Below are positions 17,501-25,897 of a stretch of DNA of 64,000 nucleotides, piece after piece. The notes below the pieces were generated by a model. The model ran no database searches. It saw only the letters and a list, made by a program, of their open reading frames with translations, and was not told the DNA's origin. The stretch is from Candidatus Nitrosopelagicus sp. (GTDB taxonomy: Archaea; Thermoproteota; Nitrososphaeria; Nitrososphaerales; Nitrosopumilaceae). A program made the position numbers and the translations under genes. The DNA lies in assembly GCA_028345965.1 (NCBI GenBank), contig JAOMEP010000004.1, positions 1 to 64,000 on the forward strand, written 5' to 3'. Every line of letters begins with the position of its first letter. The stretch's first letter is position 1.

Positions 17501-17933
17501 CAAGTCATTTGAAGTAGAGACATTTATCGGAGTTGTATATTATCAAAAGCTTCATCACATGGTTTCTGATAAGATACATGCTAGAGCAAGAGGTCAAGTT
17601 CAAATGCTTACAAAACAACCAACTGAAGGTCGTGCTCGCGGTGGTGGTTTAAGATTTGGTGAAATGGAACGTGATTGTTTAATTGCATATGGTGCATCAA
17701 TGCTTCTAAAAGATAGGTTGTTGGATGAATCTGATAAAACTGATATTTTATTATGTGAAAAATGTGGATTAACTGGTTATCATGATGCACGAAAAAGAAA
17801 ATTTGTATGTGCTCAATGTGGTGAAAATGCACCTATATCATCTGTTTCAGTTGCATATGCTTTCAAACTACTCTTACAGGAAATTCTCAGTCTCAATATT
17901 GCACCACGACTGAAATTAAAGGAGAGAGTATAA
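14586..17933 (+). CDS. rpoB: DNA-directed RNA polymerase subunit B (unsplit)
   Basis: The second-largest polymerase subunit as one 1115-residue chain, not split into B' and B''. Visible: the protrusion start NYNQRWPVIQDILRREG, the RTQPNFEARDLHSTHFGRIC fork region, the hybrid-binding segment GDKFASRHGQKGVLGILAKQ with catalytic-site lysines, and a C-terminal zinc ribbon (CEKCGLTGYHD, CAQCGE). It starts in TAATG overlap with rpoH and ends in TAATG overlap with rpoA. Confidence 0.98.
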   Translation: MAENYNQRWPVIQDILRREGIARQHLTSFDEFLDNGLQSIIQEVGQIEIENAEYPYKIQLGKIKLQQPRMMELDGSITHVTPAEARLRNISYVAPIMMEASVIEDGKTLETRFVHIGDMPVMVKSHACILNTFTDQKLIDHQEDPRDPGGYFIINGSERVVVGLEDLSYNKIIVDAEKVGGKIVHKAKVYSSIIGYRAKLELIMKDDGMIVAKIPGSPVDIPVVTLMRALGLESDKDIAGAVSLVDEIQDHLEGSFEKAGDVPTSKDAIVYISKRIAPGMLEEFQIKRAETLLDWGLLPHLGKHPENRKEKAHFMGEAACKLLELKLGWIEPDDKDHYGNKVIKFAGQMLADLFRTAFRNLVRDMKYQLERSGQKRGINAVAAAIRPGIVSDKLNNAIATGNWGRGRVGVTQLLDRTNYLSTISHLRRVQSPLSRTQPNFEARDLHSTHFGRICPSETPEGSNCGLVKNLALSAIISQNVPSEEIVEKLFDIGVSDLVSTSNDVKKDGTRIFVDGKLIGFHKDGQGLVEQMRDFRRSSKIHPHVGISIHKPEEQGATQRLYVNCNAGRVLRPLVIIKDGKTLLSQDILEKISKKLISWNDLVRMGVIELLDANEEENCYVTFDDKNTKKFTHMEIFPSAILGAGASIIPYPEHNQSPRNTYESAMAKQSLGFSTPMMNTSTYVRQHFMLYPQTPIVSTRAMNLLGMEERPAGVNCTVAVLPFDGYNIEDAIVLNRSSVDRGLFRTFFYRIYDTEAKQYPGGMRDNFEVPNADDNVRGYKGEKAYRMLEDDGIVATESGVDGGDILIGKTSPPRFMEEYKEFETSGPYRRDTSVGVRPSEHGVVDTVVMTQSNEGGKMYKIRVRDMRIPEIGDKFASRHGQKGVLGILAKQEDLPYTEQGIQPDVLINPHAFPSRMTVGMMMESVCGKAAALRGKQFDGSAFVGEKMDVVKEILDREGFKYSGKEKMYDGRTGKSFEVETFIGVVYYQKLHHMVSDKIHARARGQVQMLTKQPTEGRARGGGLRFGEMERDCLIAYGASMLLKDRLLDESDKTDILLCEKCGLTGYHDARKRKFVCAQCGENAPISSVSVAYAFKLLLQEILSLNIAPRLKLKERV

Positions 17934-20900
17934 TGTCTGTCACATCTACAAAATCAATTGAAGGAATCACATTTGCAGTCTGGTCTCCTCAAGAAATTAG
18001 AAAATATTCTGTTGTTGAAATTACACAACCTGAAACATATGATGAAGATGGTATGGCTGTACAAGGTGGTTTAATGGATGGTAGACTTGGTGTCTTAGAA
18101 CCGGGGCAAAAATGTCTCACTGATGGTAATACTGCTGCTAGAAGTCCTGGACATTTTGGTCATATTGAATTGGCAGAACCTGTTTTGCATATTGCATTTG
18201 TTGATAATATCTACAAATTATTACAATCTACATGCCGTACTTGTGGAAGAATCAAGATGTCGCCTGATGATATCAAAGAATTTTCTAAGATCAAGGAACG
18301 TCAAGCATCTTATACTGTTCTATCCCAAAAAAGAATCCCAGATCAAATTCAAGAAAAGGCTAAAAAACAAAAGGACTGTCCTCACTGTGGAAAGTCACAA
18401 TATGAATTAATTTTTACAAAACCAACAACCTTTGTAGAAAAAACAGAAATTGGTGAAAACAGATTACTTCCTATCACAATCAGAGAGAGACTATCAACAA
18501 TTCCTGATGCAGATCTTTCATTATTAGGATATGATCCTAAAACTGCACGTCCAGAATGGTTTGTTTTACAAGCATTACCAGTTCCACCTGTGACTGTTAG
18601 ACCTTCAATTATTCTAGAAACTGGAATTCGTTCTGAAGACGATCTTACGCATAAATTAGTTGATATCATTCGTGTAAATCAAAGACTTAAAGAAAGTAAA
18701 GAAGCTGGAACTCCTCCACTTATTGTACAAGATCTAGTTGATTTATTACAATATCATGTTACAACTTATTTTGATAATGAGGTTAGTGGAATACCACAAG
18801 CACACCATCGTTCTGGACGTCCACTCAAAACATTAACTCAGAGATTAAAAGGAAAAGAAGGACGATTTAGAGGTTCATTATCTGGAAAACGTGTTGACTT
18901 TTCAAGTAGAACCGTTATCTCCCCAGATCCAAATCTGGATCTATCGGAAGTTGGTGTACCTGAAACTGTAGCAAAAAAATTAACGATTCCTGAAATTGTA
19001 ACTGATTGGAACATCGAAAAATTAAAAAAATTAGTAATCAATGGACCATCAACTTTCCCTGGTGTAAACTACATTACTCGTCCTGATGGCGTAAAAATTA
19101 GACTAGATTTTGTTGAAGATCGTTCATTAATTGCTGACTCATTAGAAATTGGATTCTTAGTTGAAAGACACCTGATGGATGGAGACATTGTTCTATTCAA
19201 TAGACAACCATCACTTCATCAGATGTCAATTATGGCACATTATGTCCGTGTATTACCTGGAAAAACTTTCAGATTACATCCATCTGTCTGTCCTCCATAC
19301 AACGCTGATTTTGATGGTGATGAGATGAATCTTCATGTACCTCAAAGTGAAGAGGCACGCTCTGAAGCAATTTTACTAATGAGAGTCCAAGATCAATTAA
19401 TTTCTCCAAGATTTGGAGGTCCAATCATTGGTGGTCTTCGTGACTTTATCACTGGTGCATACCTTCTAACAAAAGATGGAACAACCCTATCCAGTCAAGA
19501 GTTTGCAAATCTTGCAATGCTTGGAGGATTTACAGGACAACTGCCAGAACCTGAAAATAAAAAAGAAAATATTTACACTGGAAAACAACTATTCTCCATA
19601 TTTCTTCCTGAAGATTTCAATTATGTAATGACATCAAAATGGTCTAAAGGTACTAAAGGAAAAGAAAAAGATGTTGTAATCAAAAATGGTCAATTAATCA
19701 GTGGTGTAATTGATAAATCATCAATTGGTGCTGAAGAGCCAGAAAGTGTGTTGCATAGAATTGCTAAAGATTACGGCAATGAAAAAGCAAAAATTTTCTT
19801 AAACTCTGAATTAATTGTTATCAAACAATTCATCACTCATTATGGATTTAGTTATGGATATGGTGACTTGGAAGTTCCTGAAAAAGATCGTGAAGGAATC
19901 AGTTCTGATATCAATCAAACATATGATGAAGTTCTTGATTTGATTAGTCAAGAAAAGAAAGGAACCTTAAAGGCAACTAGAGGAATGACCACACAAGAAA
20001 CTCTTGAGGCATATATTGTAAATAATTTAGGCAAGCTAAGAGATAGAGCTGCCACTGCTGCAAATCTTTCATTAGATGATAATAATGCAGGTAAAATTAT
20101 GGCAACAACTGGTGCAAGAGGTTCATCATTGAATGTGGGCCAAATGGCAGGTGCTTTGGGTCAACAGGCACGAAGAGGAAATCGTCTCAATAAAGGATAC
20201 AATAATAGAGTTTTAACTCATTTTGAAGAACATGAAAATGATCCTGATGCACACGGATTTGTAAAATCAAATTATCGTGACGGTCTATCCACTCTAGAAT
20301 TTTTCTTCCATGCTATGGGTGGTAGGGAAGGTCTCGTAGATACTGCTGTAAGAACACAACAAAGTGGATACATGCAGAGAAGACTGATCAACGCATTGGA
20401 ACACATTAAACTTGAATATGATGGAACAGTTAGAGATCCACACGGCCATATCATTCAATTTTTGTATGGTGAAGATGGAATTGATGTAGCAAAAAGTGAT
20501 CATGGTGAAGCATTTAACGTTGATAGATTAATTGAATCTGAAAGTATTGTAGACTCTGGTAAGGCTGCAACCAAAGATGAAATTGCACCAATTGTCAAAA
20601 AATACACCAGTGCATTTAATCCCCGTTTATCAAGCGCTGTAAGTAAATCATTGGAAACTTCCAAATTAAGTAAAGCTGGTGTTGAGAAAGTAGCTAAGAA
20701 AGGATTATCATTATATAATAACGCGCAAGCAGAACCGGGTCAAGCTGTAGGAATTGTAACTGCACAATCAATCGGTGAACCTGGAACTCAGATGACTTTA
20801 AGAACATTCCACTTTGCAGGAATTGCAGAAAGAAACGTTACCTTAGGTCTTCCAAGATTAATTGAATTGGTAGATGCAAGAAAGAAACCAGTCACTCCAA

Positions 20901-21739
20901 CAATGGATATTTACTTATCTGGTGATGCGAAAACAGATCAAGCAAAAACTGTTGAGGTTGCACGGAATATTTTACAAACTACTGTTAATGATCTCATTCT
21001 TGACGCTGATACCGATTACAAAACAAAAATCACATTAAATATGAATGAAAGAAAATTATCTGACCGTGGATGTACACTAGATGATGTTAAAGCAGCATTG
21101 GAATCTAACAAAAAATTCAAAATGGAAGATAATGGAATCAATTCGGTTGTTCTTAATTTAGTTGATGAGGAGGCTGATGCTCCTGCTGTTATTGTAGTAA
21201 GAAATAAAGTTCTAAAAACAACCGTAAAGGGTGTTCCTGATATTGCACGTGTTACAATTGTTAAAAAGAATGATGAATATGTTATACAAACCACCGGTTC
21301 TAATCTCTCTAAAGTTTTGGAAGTTGAAGGAATTGATAAAAATAATGTTCGAACAAACAATGTTTCTGAAATTGCAGAAACACTTGGAATAGAGGCTGCA
21401 AGAAATGCTCTAATTAATGAATTAAGTAATACACTAGAGGATCAAGGTCTAGAAGTTGACCAGAGATATCTGATGTTGGTATCTGATCTAATGTGTCACC
21501 GTGGTTACATGCAACAAATTGGACGTCATGGAATTGCAGGTACAAAAGACAGTGTATTAGCTCGTGCTGCCTTCGAAATTACTGTGCCAACAATTGCAGG
21601 AGCTGCAAGAACAGGTGAAACAGAACAACTTAGAGGAATTACAGAAAATGTTATCGTAGGAAGCCAAATTCCAATTGGAAGTGGAACTGTAGATTTGTAC
21701 ATGCAAGTTGCAAAGAAACGTGGTTCTGATAAATCCTAA
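17933..21739 (+). CDS. rpoA: DNA-directed RNA polymerase subunit A, fused A'/A''
   Basis: The largest polymerase subunit in a single frame of 1268 residues. Visible: N-terminal zinc-binding segments (CRTCGRIK, CPHCGKSQYE), the catalytic NADFDGDEMNLH motif that holds the active-site Mg, the bridge helix and trigger-loop region (IVTAQSIGEPGTQMTLRTFH), and the A'' C-terminal RGYMQQIGRHGIAG. Most other archaea encode A' and A'' separately; the fused form is a known mark of Thaumarchaeota. A GGAGAG stretch precedes the ATG. Confidence 0.98.
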   Translation: MSVTSTKSIEGITFAVWSPQEIRKYSVVEITQPETYDEDGMAVQGGLMDGRLGVLEPGQKCLTDGNTAARSPGHFGHIELAEPVLHIAFVDNIYKLLQSTCRTCGRIKMSPDDIKEFSKIKERQASYTVLSQKRIPDQIQEKAKKQKDCPHCGKSQYELIFTKPTTFVEKTEIGENRLLPITIRERLSTIPDADLSLLGYDPKTARPEWFVLQALPVPPVTVRPSIILETGIRSEDDLTHKLVDIIRVNQRLKESKEAGTPPLIVQDLVDLLQYHVTTYFDNEVSGIPQAHHRSGRPLKTLTQRLKGKEGRFRGSLSGKRVDFSSRTVISPDPNLDLSEVGVPETVAKKLTIPEIVTDWNIEKLKKLVINGPSTFPGVNYITRPDGVKIRLDFVEDRSLIADSLEIGFLVERHLMDGDIVLFNRQPSLHQMSIMAHYVRVLPGKTFRLHPSVCPPYNADFDGDEMNLHVPQSEEARSEAILLMRVQDQLISPRFGGPIIGGLRDFITGAYLLTKDGTTLSSQEFANLAMLGGFTGQLPEPENKKENIYTGKQLFSIFLPEDFNYVMTSKWSKGTKGKEKDVVIKNGQLISGVIDKSSIGAEEPESVLHRIAKDYGNEKAKIFLNSELIVIKQFITHYGFSYGYGDLEVPEKDREGISSDINQTYDEVLDLISQEKKGTLKATRGMTTQETLEAYIVNNLGKLRDRAATAANLSLDDNNAGKIMATTGARGSSLNVGQMAGALGQQARRGNRLNKGYNNRVLTHFEEHENDPDAHGFVKSNYRDGLSTLEFFFHAMGGREGLVDTAVRTQQSGYMQRRLINALEHIKLEYDGTVRDPHGHIIQFLYGEDGIDVAKSDHGEAFNVDRLIESESIVDSGKAATKDEIAPIVKKYTSAFNPRLSSAVSKSLETSKLSKAGVEKVAKKGLSLYNNAQAEPGQAVGIVTAQSIGEPGTQMTLRTFHFAGIAERNVTLGLPRLIELVDARKKPVTPTMDIYLSGDAKTDQAKTVEVARNILQTTVNDLILDADTDYKTKITLNMNERKLSDRGCTLDDVKAALESNKKFKMEDNGINSVVLNLVDEEADAPAVIVVRNKVLKTTVKGVPDIARVTIVKKNDEYVIQTTGSNLSKVLEVEGIDKNNVRTNNVSEIAETLGIEAARNALINELSNTLEDQGLEVDQRYLMLVSDLMCHRGYMQQIGRHGIAGTKDSVLARAAFEITVPTIAGAARTGETEQLRGITENVIVGSQIPIGSGTVDLYMQVAKKRGSDKS

Positions 21740-21770
21740 AAAATATTAAGCCAGAATTTTCTATAAAATC

Positions 21771-22115
21771 ATGTTAGAAACATGGGTTGATAAAATTAGA
21801 ACAAACGATCCTAAACAAGTAGTATCATTATATCATGATGATGGATTATTACTTGGAACATTTTCTGATATCGAAAGAAAAGGATATGATCTTATTTTAG
21901 ATTACTTTGAAAATTTATTGAAAGCCAAAGTTGATGTTGAAATTGTTTCACAACATAAGCATGAAACTGAAACAATGGTGGTAAATTCGGGTTTCTATAA
22001 TTTCATTGTAGATGGAAAAACCGTAAATGCAAGATTCTCTTTTGTTTTCACAAAAACTGATGATGGTTGGAAAATTTTATCACATCACTCCTCAGTTCTA
22101 CCTGAGAGTCACTAA
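21771..22115 (+). CDS. NTF2-like (SnoaL/DUF4440-type) protein
   Basis: A 114-residue protein with the NTF2-like pattern: an N-terminal helix (WVDKIRTNDPKQVVSLYHDDG), a helix carrying YDLILDYFENLLKAK, then beta strands ending VFTKTDDGWKILSHHSS, close to the RDGKWKIxHHHSS end of the CaMKII-association/DUF4440 family. Members are small ligand-binding or oligomerisation domains; the ligand cannot be read. It follows rpoA by 31 nt and may be read through from the polymerase operon. Confidence 0.8.
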   Translation: MLETWVDKIRTNDPKQVVSLYHDDGLLLGTFSDIERKGYDLILDYFENLLKAKVDVEIVSQHKHETETMVVNSGFYNFIVDGKTVNARFSFVFTKTDDGWKILSHHSSVLPESH

Positions 22116-22147
22116 GACTTTTAATCATAACAAACTTTTGAAAAACA

Positions 22148-22657
22148 TTGGGTAAAAAAGATCCTAGTTACAAAAAACCACAAGATCCCAAAAGTTTTGG
22201 AGCATTTCTTAAAAAGAGAGCTCCAATCTATCTTGGATTAATTGGATTGTTTCTCTTATTTGTATATCCTGCAATTATTGAAAAAGATCTTAATTCAATA
22301 CTTGATGATTCGTTTGAAGGTAATGATAGAATTGCTGTAGATATGGTAAAGTTTTATTCTGGACCAAATAATTCCGGAATCAAGGTTATAGAAATAATCG
22401 AAGAAAAAATTAATGAAAAACATGAAGGCCAGAAAATTTTTGATGATGAAAACACACGTGCAAAATTTTTCGTAGATCCCATTCCATTATTCCTAGAGGC
22501 AAACAATGAATTCACTCATCAGGTAGTTTTCACATTTGATGCTGAAAATAACCAACAATTAGTTTATAGCTGGTTTGTTAATATAGAAAATGGAATAATT
22601 TCTCCAATTGATGATGATACAAAAAATATACAGCAAATCGTAGATTATTCTGATTAA
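22148..22657 (+). CDS. single-TM hypothetical protein
   Basis: 169 residues: a Lys/Pro-rich cytoplasmic start, one membrane helix (YLGLIGLFLLFVYPAII, about 33-49) and an extracytoplasmic domain of about 115 residues. The only plausible start is a TTG at 22148 (GKKDPSYKKPQDPK follows). No family recognised; it resembles conserved membrane-anchored proteins of this lineage. It lies 32 nt after the NTF2-like gene on the same strand. Confidence 0.65.
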   Translation: MGKKDPSYKKPQDPKSFGAFLKKRAPIYLGLIGLFLLFVYPAIIEKDLNSILDDSFEGNDRIAVDMVKFYSGPNNSGIKVIEIIEEKINEKHEGQKIFDDENTRAKFFVDPIPLFLEANNEFTHQVVFTFDAENNQQLVYSWFVNIENGIISPIDDDTKNIQQIVDYSD

Positions 22658-22696
22658 TTTCTTTAGGTATTAATTATCAATAATCTTTGTAGATAT

Positions 22697-23053
22697 ATGA
22701 AAACACGTTTAGGCGTATCATTTGAGATTGATTTTGCTCATACTCTTAGAGGTCATCCAAAATGTGGTAAACCTCATGGCCATACATCTAGAATTATAGT
22801 CGAAGTTCAAGGTGATGTGCAAAAAGGTGCTTCATATGAAGAAAACATGGTAATCGAGTTTGATAAAATGAAAAAACTTTGTTGGGAAACAATTGAGCAA
22901 CTTGATCATAGAAATCTTAATGAATTGTTTGATTTTCCAACATCTGAAAATATCGCTGAATGGATATTTGAAAATTTGAAAGATAAAATTCCACTTCACT
23001 CTGTAAAGTTCTTTGAAGGAACAAACAAGTACTGTGAAATTACTTCCGATTGA
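22697..23053 (+). CDS. queD: 6-pyruvoyl-tetrahydropterin synthase/QueD family protein
   Basis: A 118-residue T-fold protein. The metal-binding histidines are in FEIDFAHTLRGHPKCGKPHGHTSR; the Cys in KCGKPHGH is the catalytic position of this family, and the CTERM-side Glu is in FFEGTNKYCEI. QueD makes 6-carboxy-tetrahydropterin for queuosine/archaeosine; other members act in pterin synthesis. A pterin dehydratase gene occurs at 57.5 kb. Which of the two products is made cannot be decided from the sequence. Convergent with the next gene. Confidence 0.88.
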   Translation: MKTRLGVSFEIDFAHTLRGHPKCGKPHGHTSRIIVEVQGDVQKGASYEENMVIEFDKMKKLCWETIEQLDHRNLNELFDFPTSENIAEWIFENLKDKIPLHSVKFFEGTNKYCEITSD

Positions 23054-23056
23054 AAA

Positions 23057-24238
23057 CTACTGAATTAAAATCTCTTTAGAAATTGTTTCCGTTAGTGGAA
23101 TTGCTCCTTGAATAGAATTCCACACAAATCTTTCAATTGAATATTTGCCTGGTTCGTGTGGCATCCATGAAACCGACATACCAAGCTCCTGCGATGGCAT
23201 TGTTTCACCGGTTACCCATGATAATGATATTACATTATTATCTTCATTTTTGATTTGTACAATGTAGATAAATTCTTGAGAAAAATCAATTGTATTCTTA
23301 ACTTTGGTAAATAACATTCCAGTTTGTCCTATCTCTAATCTTTCAATTAATTCTCCATTTTGTGATAATATTTCTAATTCATTCATACTTAATCTCTCAG
23401 ATGTAGGTATGTTTGAAATTATAATTTCTTGTGCTAAAATGTCTAAATCATCATTAGTATTGTATGGTTTTGGTAATGTCCTATCTGTATATTTTGCGGT
23501 AATTTTTGAATCTGGTAGTGCATAAAGTCGATTACCACTTGATTGATCATCTTTTGTAATTGATATTATCCCTTCAAAAATTCCTGAATCTTCTGTAGTT
23601 TCTGCAATTTCTAATTTTATTCCTGCGCTATCATTTTCAGAAAATACCTCAATGCTTATTGTATCGATACTTTCTGGGTTTAGGTTCATATCTCTTTCAA
23701 ATAACTTTATTTTTGCGGACTCTTCTGTTACCTCAACTATTCGTAAATCTCCTACATTCCATTCAATTTTTGCAGATTCTGATAAAACTACCCCATCTGC
23801 AAATTCAAATGAAACTGTAATTCCTGAATCCTCTTCATTTTGTAAATATCCTCCATTTGGACCTCCACCCAATGTTCTTGGATTTGTATCGTTTTTTCCA
23901 TCTCCATTAACATCATGAGGAAATCCTGTCAGAATAATCTCTCCTGTAAAAATTCCACTTGAAGGATCTGTTTCGTATAATTTGTACTGTTTTAATTGAT
24001 GATTATTTGTGTAAACATTTACTGAATAATTTGGATCTCCTCCTATACTATCAATTAGATTCATTCCAGTGTTCCAACTTGGAGCGATTATTGTAATTTC
24101 TACCTTTTCAGTCCAGCTGTAAATTGGTTTGTTAAAAAAGATTGGGGCATATGGTTTGTTATAATCTGGAATTTCTTCTGCAAATCCAAATTGTGTTATT
24201 GGAGTTAAAAGTAATACTAGAAAAATTTGTTTTAACAT
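23057..24238 (-). CDS. secreted multi-domain beta protein
   Basis: Signal peptide (MLKQIFLVLLLTPITQFGFA), then 370 residues of beta-rich extracellular sequence. Two repeats share the pattern T-x2-S-G-I-F-x-G (ETDPSSGIFTGEI near 110 and ETTEDSGIFEGII near 220), typical of thaumarchaeal secreted and S-layer-like proteins. There is also a Ca-binding-like loop (DVNGDGKNDTN near 128). There is no PEFG tail and no C-terminal helix, so it may be released or bound non-covalently. Function unknown. Confidence 0.78.
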   Translation of the reverse strand: MLKQIFLVLLLTPITQFGFAEEIPDYNKPYAPIFFNKPIYSWTEKVEITIIAPSWNTGMNLIDSIGGDPNYSVNVYTNNHQLKQYKLYETDPSSGIFTGEIILTGFPHDVNGDGKNDTNPRTLGGGPNGGYLQNEEDSGITVSFEFADGVVLSESAKIEWNVGDLRIVEVTEESAKIKLFERDMNLNPESIDTISIEVFSENDSAGIKLEIAETTEDSGIFEGIISITKDDQSSGNRLYALPDSKITAKYTDRTLPKPYNTNDDLDILAQEIIISNIPTSERLSMNELEILSQNGELIERLEIGQTGMLFTKVKNTIDFSQEFIYIVQIKNEDNNVISLSWVTGETMPSQELGMSVSWMPHEPGKYSIERFVWNSIQGAIPLTETISKEILIQ

Positions 24239-24285
24239 ATTGTTGATATGCTTTAATATTATTTATACAAGAATAATCGTCTAAA

Positions 24286-24435
24286 TTGAAAAATTCTGAA
24301 TTACGGAGATTAATTTCTGATTACACTTTACTAAAAATTAAATCAAAAAAGCATGATGTAAATAAAAAATTAAAAGAAATAGAGCATAGATATTTTCATG
24401 AAACTGGCAGAAATATTTTTGATGATATTGATTAG
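24286..24435 (+). CDS. tiny helical protein, TTG start (missed by ORF track)
   Basis: From the TTG at 24286 an open frame of 49 codons runs to TAG at 24433-24435 and encodes a charged, strongly helical peptide (KNSELRRLISDYTLLKIKSK, then KKLKEIEHRYFHETGRNIF). A TATA-like box (ATTTATAC near 24260) lies about 26 nt before the TTG. Composition resembles real proteins of this genome, but TTG use and small size make it uncertain. The stop overlaps the end of the opposing small gene by 4 nt. Confidence 0.45.
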   Translation: MKNSELRRLISDYTLLKIKSKKHDVNKKLKEIEHRYFHETGRNIFDDID

Positions 24436-24572
24436 GTTAAATCGCCATCTTTGAGTTTTTTAAGCTCCAAAATCCTAAAACATTCTTCAATTTCTTCAGG
24501 TAGATGATCATTAATTGGACGTTCGCAATTTTTACAAATTGTTCCTTCCATGTCTGAATTTGGTTTTGCCAT
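24432..24572 (-). CDS. 46-residue protein with CxxC (missed by ORF track)
   Basis: The minus-strand ATG at 24572 opens a 46-residue frame: MAKPNSDMEGTICKNCERPI and then an acidic helix. The single CKNC pair could be half a zinc site, completed by the later Cys/His (NDHL, EECF). It lies 5 nt downstream of the next zinc-ribbon gene on the same strand, so the two are probably co-transcribed. Function unknown. Confidence 0.6.
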   Translation of the reverse strand: MAKPNSDMEGTICKNCERPINDHLPEEIEECFRILELKKLKDGDLT

Positions 24573-24577
24573 CATAA

Positions 24578-24760
24578 TTATCGCCAGTCCTTAGTGTTTG
24601 TTGTACATTTAGGGCATTTAACTCCGTTTGTAACAGTACCACATTTGTTACACTTTGCTGAATATCCGATCATGTCATCTTTCCCAGTTTTTGTATATTT
24701 GAAAATTAGTATAAATGCAGCTAAAATTCCAATTGCTGCTCCTGCTACCCATAACAACAT
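24578..24760 (-). CDS. membrane-anchored zinc ribbon protein
   Basis: Sixty residues: one N-terminal membrane helix (LLWVAGAAIGILAAFILIF) and a cytoplasmic zinc ribbon with two CxxC knuckles (CNKCGTVTNGVKCPKC). It is probably a membrane-tethered zinc ribbon; targets unknown. It precedes the 46-residue CxxC gene. Confidence 0.75.
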   Translation of the reverse strand: MLLWVAGAAIGILAAFILIFKYTKTGKDDMIGYSAKCNKCGTVTNGVKCPKCTTNTKDWR

Positions 24761-24801
24761 AATATTGTGTGGACCTTATTCAATTAAAAACTAACTATAG
24801 T

Positions 24802-24924
24802 CTAGAATTTTCTTGAGTCGCCCTCGAGTAAACCTGGACCTATATGCAGCTTGTCTATGTGACTAGATAGTTCTTCTTTGTCCTGAAATTTTGATTCACA
24901 ATAGGGACATGAATGTTCTTCCAT
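24802..24924 (-). CDS. 40-residue single C2H2 zinc finger protein (missed by ORF track)
   Basis: The minus-strand ATG at 24924 opens a 40-residue frame starting MEEHSCPYCESKFQDKEELS and continuing SHIDKLH: spacing C-x2-C-x12-H-x4-H, a classic C2H2 finger that fills most of the protein. Single-finger proteins of this size occur in archaea and may bind nucleic acid or protein. An AT-rich box (CTTTTATT near 24943-24950) could be its promoter. Confidence 0.7.
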   Translation of the reverse strand: MEEHSCPYCESKFQDKEELSSHIDKLHIGPGLLEGDSRKF

Positions 24925-24985
24925 ACTATACAATATGTTTCACCGAATAAAAGGTTGATGTAATTGATATTTGTTTAAATTTATT

Positions 24986-25687
24986 CTATCTTTTTGGTAT
25001 GTCGTCTTCAGAACTAAATCTTGATTCTACCGCTTCGGCTTTTACCGATAATTCATTTGTATCTCCAAGTTTTTGATAGGTTAATTTTTCCAATGTTTCT
25101 ATAATTGTCCTTGCTGCTCTATATTGAGGAATTCTAGGTTCTAATAATTCTCCATAGAGTCCAATTCCATTAATTCCATTCAATTTTGCATAACCTAAAA
25201 TCAATCCATTAAAACCTGTAATTACTGATTCAGTTGGAGTAGTTTCTATTCCTAATTTTCTAACTAATTTCAATATGTCTTGTGATGTGGTTGTAACGTA
25301 TGTTGTAGGACTTTTTCCAAAAGATCGTGATGTGTGATAACCTCCTACGGTATAGATGAATTTTGCATCATATCTTTTTGCAACGTTAATGACATCTTGA
25401 CATAACTCATTTAGTTCTTCATTTTCTTGAGGTTGACCTCTGCCTCCCCCAAATACAATTATATCTTTACTGAATCGGTACTCCCATTTCTCTTCAGGAA
25501 TCTCGATGTATCCTCCTTTATCGTATACATATGGTGGTCTAGATGATGTTGCATGTCGAAATGATGCTGTGCCTAAACTTTTGTTGATGTGATTTACAAC
25601 TATACTTCCAACATTTCCCATATCTTGCATTGCTGCTATGATTAGTGGCTTGTTAACATCCGGTATTCTGGAATCTTCAAAATGCAT
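24986..25687 (-). CDS. PAC2 family protein
   Basis: 233 residues matching the archaeal PAC2 (proteasome assembly chaperone-like) family: IIAAMQDMGNVGSIVVNHI near the start, DIIVFGGGRGQPQ, FIYTVGGYHTSR and NGINGIGLYGELL. The family is an ATP-grasp/purine-nucleoside-phosphorylase-like fold linked to proteasome assembly by similarity to eukaryotic PAC2; the archaeal role is not settled. The minus-strand ATG at 25687 is the first in frame. Confidence 0.9.
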   Translation of the reverse strand: MHFEDSRIPDVNKPLIIAAMQDMGNVGSIVVNHINKSLGTASFRHATSSRPPYVYDKGGYIEIPEEKWEYRFSKDIIVFGGGRGQPQENEELNELCQDVINVAKRYDAKFIYTVGGYHTSRSFGKSPTTYVTTTSQDILKLVRKLGIETTPTESVITGFNGLILGYAKLNGINGIGLYGELLEPRIPQYRAARTIIETLEKLTYQKLGDTNELSVKAEAVESRFSSEDDIPKR

Positions 25688-25795
25688 ACCTCTTGATAAA
25701 ATTTCTTGTTTAAAACATGTTTGGTATCAAAAATCTAAATTGTTAGCACTATTTCAAAAATATGGCACTAGTTAAATATCATTATCGATTACGTC

Positions 25796-25897
25796 GTGTA
25801 TAGTTAAGATTGTCCGAAGGTTCATCACCTATGAACTGTCACCGGAGTACTAACGTTTCCGGTCTCAAGTTCATACTACACATCCAATATCTTTTTT
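25796..25897 (+). ncRNA. candidate structured RNA with competing helices
   Basis: The segment folds into GTTCAT-CACCT-ATGAAC (near 25819-25835) and ACCGGA/TCCGGT (25841-25846 with 25857-25862), is closed by GTGTA (25796-25800) with TACAC, and ends at a T run (cttttttc, 25891-25898). ATGAACT can alternatively pair with AGTTCAT near 25869-25875, so two folds exclude each other. A TATA-like box (TTAAATAT near 25772) would start it about 25802. The end lies antisense to the CWC gene. It could instead be a minus-strand 3' element of that operon. No known RNA family recognised. Confidence 0.4.
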
